Source: Bacteroidetes bacterium UBA1952 (GTDB lineage: Bacteria; Bacteroidota; Bacteroidia; Chitinophagales; Chitinophagaceae). Taken from it: a stretch of DNA of 14,618 nt. Of this stretch, positions 13,183 to 14,618 are shown piece after piece (within the stretch, counting starts at the first letter, position 1; each line of letters starts with the position of its first letter). The DNA is taken from assembly GCA_002336725.1 (NCBI GenBank), contig DDEO01000093.1:1-14618 (forward strand). The letters run 5' to 3'. The notes under the pieces are model-generated. The model worked only from the letters and a program-made list of their open reading frames with translations, did not search any database and had not been told where the DNA came from. The position numbers and the translations under genes were made by a program.

Positions 13183-13959
13183 CTACTCCCACTTCCCCCG
13201 ATATTCCGCCAGCAGCCTTTCATTTGTCAGGTCAAATTGGATGGGAACCACCGAAGCGTAATTCTGTTCCAATGCTTCTACATCGGTGCCGACGGTTTCG
13301 CCCATGGTTTCAAAGCGGCCTGTCATCCAGAAATAATCGCGGCCACGCGGGTCTTTACGGTGGTCAAAATCTTCTACCCAGCGGCCCAGTGCCATGCGGC
13401 AGATTTTGATACCCTTAAAATCTTCGGCGCTGCATTGGGGGATATTGACGTTCAGAAGCGTGTGCGGCTCGGCACCATCGTCCAGCATCCGCTTTACGAT
13501 GCGGCGGGCAACACCGGTAGCCAGCGAGAAATCGGCATCCCATTTATAGTCGAGCAGCGAGAAGCCAACCGACGGAATGCCTTCGATAGCGGCTTCCATA
13601 GCGGCGCTCATGGTTCCGGAATACAAGACGTTGATGCTGTGGTTGGCCCCGTGGTTGATGCCGGAAACGCAGAAATCGGGGCGGTGGCCAAGGATTTTGT
13701 CGCGGGCCAGTTTTACGCAGTCCACCGGCGTGCCGGTGCTTTGCCAGGCTTCTATGCCTTCAAAAATATCTTCTACCTTATCAAGGCGCAGCGGTTTGCC
13801 GATGGTTACGGCGTGGCCCATGCCGCTCTGCGGCGCGTCGGGCGCGACTACAATAATCCGTCCGAGTCCGCGCACCGCTTCCACAAGGGCGCGAATGCCG
13901 GGCGCGGTGATGCCGTCGTCGTTGGTTACCAGAATGGTAGGTTGCTTGGTTTGTTCCAT
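13183..13959 (-). CDS. surE: 5'/3'-nucleotidase SurE
   Basis: SurE is a metal-dependent phosphatase of nucleoside 5'- and 3'-monophosphates, linked to stress and stationary-phase survival, and acts in the cytoplasm. The 258-residue protein begins MEQTKQPTILVTNDDG, with metal ligands Asp14 and Asp15, Ser45 in APDAPQSGMG, and Asn102 in VSGINHGANHS. GTPVDCVKLA and LYSGTMSAAMEAAIEG are further family blocks. A longer frame starts at GTG 13995, but ATG 13959 puts the first strand at the usual position. In this direction it follows the ABC-2-type permease gene by 138 nt and precedes kdsA by 137 nt, so it is probably a separate transcript. TTCCGGAA occurs once inside (Tyr-Ser-Gly-Thr) and once 15 nt upstream of the start. 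Confidence 0.97.
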   Translation of the reverse strand: MEQTKQPTILVTNDDGITAPGIRALVEAVRGLGRIIVVAPDAPQSGMGHAVTIGKPLRLDKVEDIFEGIEAWQSTGTPVDCVKLARDKILGHRPDFCVSGINHGANHSINVLYSGTMSAAMEAAIEGIPSVGFSLLDYKWDADFSLATGVARRIVKRMLDDGAEPHTLLNVNIPQCSAEDFKGIKICRMALGRWVEDFDHRKDPRGRDYFWMTGRFETMGETVGTDVEALEQNYASVVPIQFDLTNERLLAEYRGKWE

Positions 13960-14012
13960 AATATCGGTGGCTGTTTCCGGAAAACGCAGTCGCACTTTCC
14001 GGCGTTGGCCCG

Positions 14013-14020
14013 CAAAGGTG
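14013..14020 (-). promoter_or_regulatory. Possible surE -7 element CACCTTTG
   Basis: It matches TAnnTTTG except at the first base and lies 53 nt before ATG 13959. A TTCCGGAA palindrome (13975-13982) would be within the transcribed leader. This is the weakest of the promoter calls. Confidence 0.3.
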
Positions 14021-14038
14021 GCGCTTTTAACCCTTCCG

Positions 14039-14097
14039 ACCTGTCAGGTTTTAGAAACCGGGCGGCCACGCAACCGGGCGGCCACACAGGGCCGCCC
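14039..14097. repeat. Composite repeat: palindrome, 16-bp tandem pair and GC hairpin
   Basis: ACCTGTCAGGT (14039-14049) is a palindrome related in form to GACTTGTCAAGTC. AACCGGGCGGCCAC occurs twice, 16 bp apart (14056 and 14072). GGGCGGCC (14076-14083) pairs with GGCCGCCC (14090-14097) in an 8-bp stem directly abutting the TAG stop of the ABC-2-type permease. On the minus strand no T-run follows, so it is not a typical terminator. Confidence 0.8.
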
Positions 14098-14618
14098 CTA
14101 CAAATCCCGTTTCTCTATCAATCTTTTTCCCAGTAAATAATAAATTGCTATCCACAGACAGCTTACGCCGAGATACATCCAAACGGAAAAATCGGGACCT
14201 TTGGAAAGCATCCCGCCAATCATTTTGGCAATCGGGAACGGCAGCAACTCGTCGGAAGCCTGCAAGGGCAGCAGATTGCCCACCGGCCAGGTAGATTTCC
14301 AGTTGATAAGCCCGCGAAAAAGGTTTTCGAGGATAAAGGAATACAGAAAAAACAGCCCGATGGCCAGCCCGCTACGCCGAATCCAGAGCGCCAGCAGCGT
14401 GGCAAAACCCAGGTAGTTGAGCGTATAAATAAAGAGGAAAAGCACCTTCTCCCAGCCCTCGGAAATTCCGGAAAAACCGCCTGCCAGCAAGCCCGCCAGC
14501 AGCCCCACAACCATTGTATAGAGCGTTGCCGCAAGGCTCATAAAAAACACCAGCACCACCTTGCCGTGGTAAAATTCCAGACGCGACCAGCCATCGATGA
14601 CGTTTTGCCGGTGGGTAC
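14098..14618 (-). CDS. ABC-2 type transporter permease, 3' part (5' end beyond window)
   Basis: The frame is open to the right edge, giving 173 visible residues. It reads THRQNVIDGWSRLEFYHGKV and then a membrane segment. Four or five hydrophobic helices follow (LVFFMSLAATLYTMVVGLLAG, VLFLFIYTLNYLGFATLLALWI, GLAIGLFFLYSFILENLF, VWMYLGVSCLWIAIYYLLG), and the C terminus is charged (KRLIEKRDL). The RQNVIDG motif before a helix and the helix pattern fit ABC-2 family permeases common in Bacteroidota, with substrate unknown. The N-terminal helix or helices are missing only because the window ends. A GTG at 14559 is an internal codon, not a start. One TTCCGGAA is read as Ser-Gly. The TAG stop touches a GC-rich hairpin repeat. 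Confidence 0.8.
   Translation of the reverse strand, partial: THRQNVIDGWSRLEFYHGKVVLVFFMSLAATLYTMVVGLLAGLLAGGFSGISEGWEKVLFLFIYTLNYLGFATLLALWIRRSGLAIGLFFLYSFILENLFRGLINWKSTWPVGNLLPLQASDELLPFPIAKMIGGMLSKGPDFSVWMYLGVSCLWIAIYYLLGKRLIEKRDL

Larger units (their letters stand above)
179..14473. repeat. Dispersed highly iterated palindrome TTCCGGAA (23 copies)
   Basis: The perfect 8-bp palindrome TTCCGGAA begins at 179, 1230, 1644, 1654, 2816, 4765, 5209, 6106, 6550, 6866, 6998, 7063, 7129, 7195, 9399, 10448, 10554, 11046, 11955, 12913, 13614, 13975 and 14466. Thirteen copies extend to TTTCCGGAAA. Fourteen lie in coding sequence and nine between genes. In coding sequence it is read as Ser-Gly (TCC GGA, nine times), Pro-Glu (CCG GAA, four times) and Arg-Lys (once), so no single amino-acid preference explains it. 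Several copies continue rightwards as AATATC. The MFS, saccharopine reductase and DUF5362-like coding regions have none. The count was made by eye. Function is unknown: candidates are a methylation or protein-binding site, a DNA-uptake type signal, or a HIP1-like iterated element. Confidence 0.9.

Noticed and set aside
13237..14136. 299-codon plus-strand open frame
   Set aside because: It is antisense to surE and runs through the intergenic repeats. No recognisable protein features.

Overview
This window looks like chromosomal DNA of a Gram-negative bacterium of the phylum Bacteroidota. The evidence is several promoter-like -7 elements of the TAnnTTTG type just upstream of genes, an S9 peptidase and a DUF5362-like membrane protein of kinds familiar from that phylum, Kdo biosynthesis (so a lipopolysaccharide outer membrane), and compact genes separated by many short palindromic or tandem repeats. 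I cannot name the genus. No rRNA, tRNA, CRISPR array, transposase or phage gene is visible.

Layout, left to right. (1) 10-1530, minus strand: a PyrR-like phosphoribosyltransferase followed 8 nt later by an isoaspartyl peptidase/L-asparaginase, closed by a hairpin terminator. (2) 1531-1911: a 381-bp repeat-filled gap. (3) 1912-4552: a MacB/FtsX-type ABC permease (minus) diverging from an MFS transporter (plus). (4) 4553-6934: structured intergenic DNA and a strong bidirectional terminator, then metK and an outer-membrane-type protein, both minus. (5) 6951-7217: four tandem ~66-bp repeats. (6) 7213-9156: a saccharopine reductase-like enzyme (minus) diverging from a DUF5362-like small membrane protein (plus). 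(7) 9165-9942: a GxxExxY-family nuclease-like gene (minus) framed by four copies of one repeat family. (8) 9955-14618, minus: a DPP IV-like S9 peptidase, kdsA, surE and the 3' part of an ABC-2-type permease cut by the window edge. The genes are mostly housekeeping, and apart from the phosphoribosyltransferase/asparaginase pair I see no clear pathway operon.

The most striking signal is not a gene. The 8-bp palindrome TTCCGGAA occurs 23 times by my count (0.22 expected at equal base frequencies). Thirteen copies extend to TTTCCGGAAA. Copies lie in intergenic DNA and inside nine genes, in all three reading frames, so the signal appears to be kept at the DNA level, much as HIP1 is in cyanobacteria or uptake sequences are in competent bacteria. 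Its function is unknown to me.

A second theme is that repeats of several unrelated families sit at gene 3' ends and often contain the stop codon or supply the last residues (GxxExxY gene, kdsA, saccharopine reductase gene, MFS gene; the two permease genes end directly against one). The GxxExxY gene ending inside one of its flanking repeats suggests that gene and repeat may travel or decay together. A third, weaker theme is promoter elements so close to start codons that several transcripts would be leaderless or nearly so.
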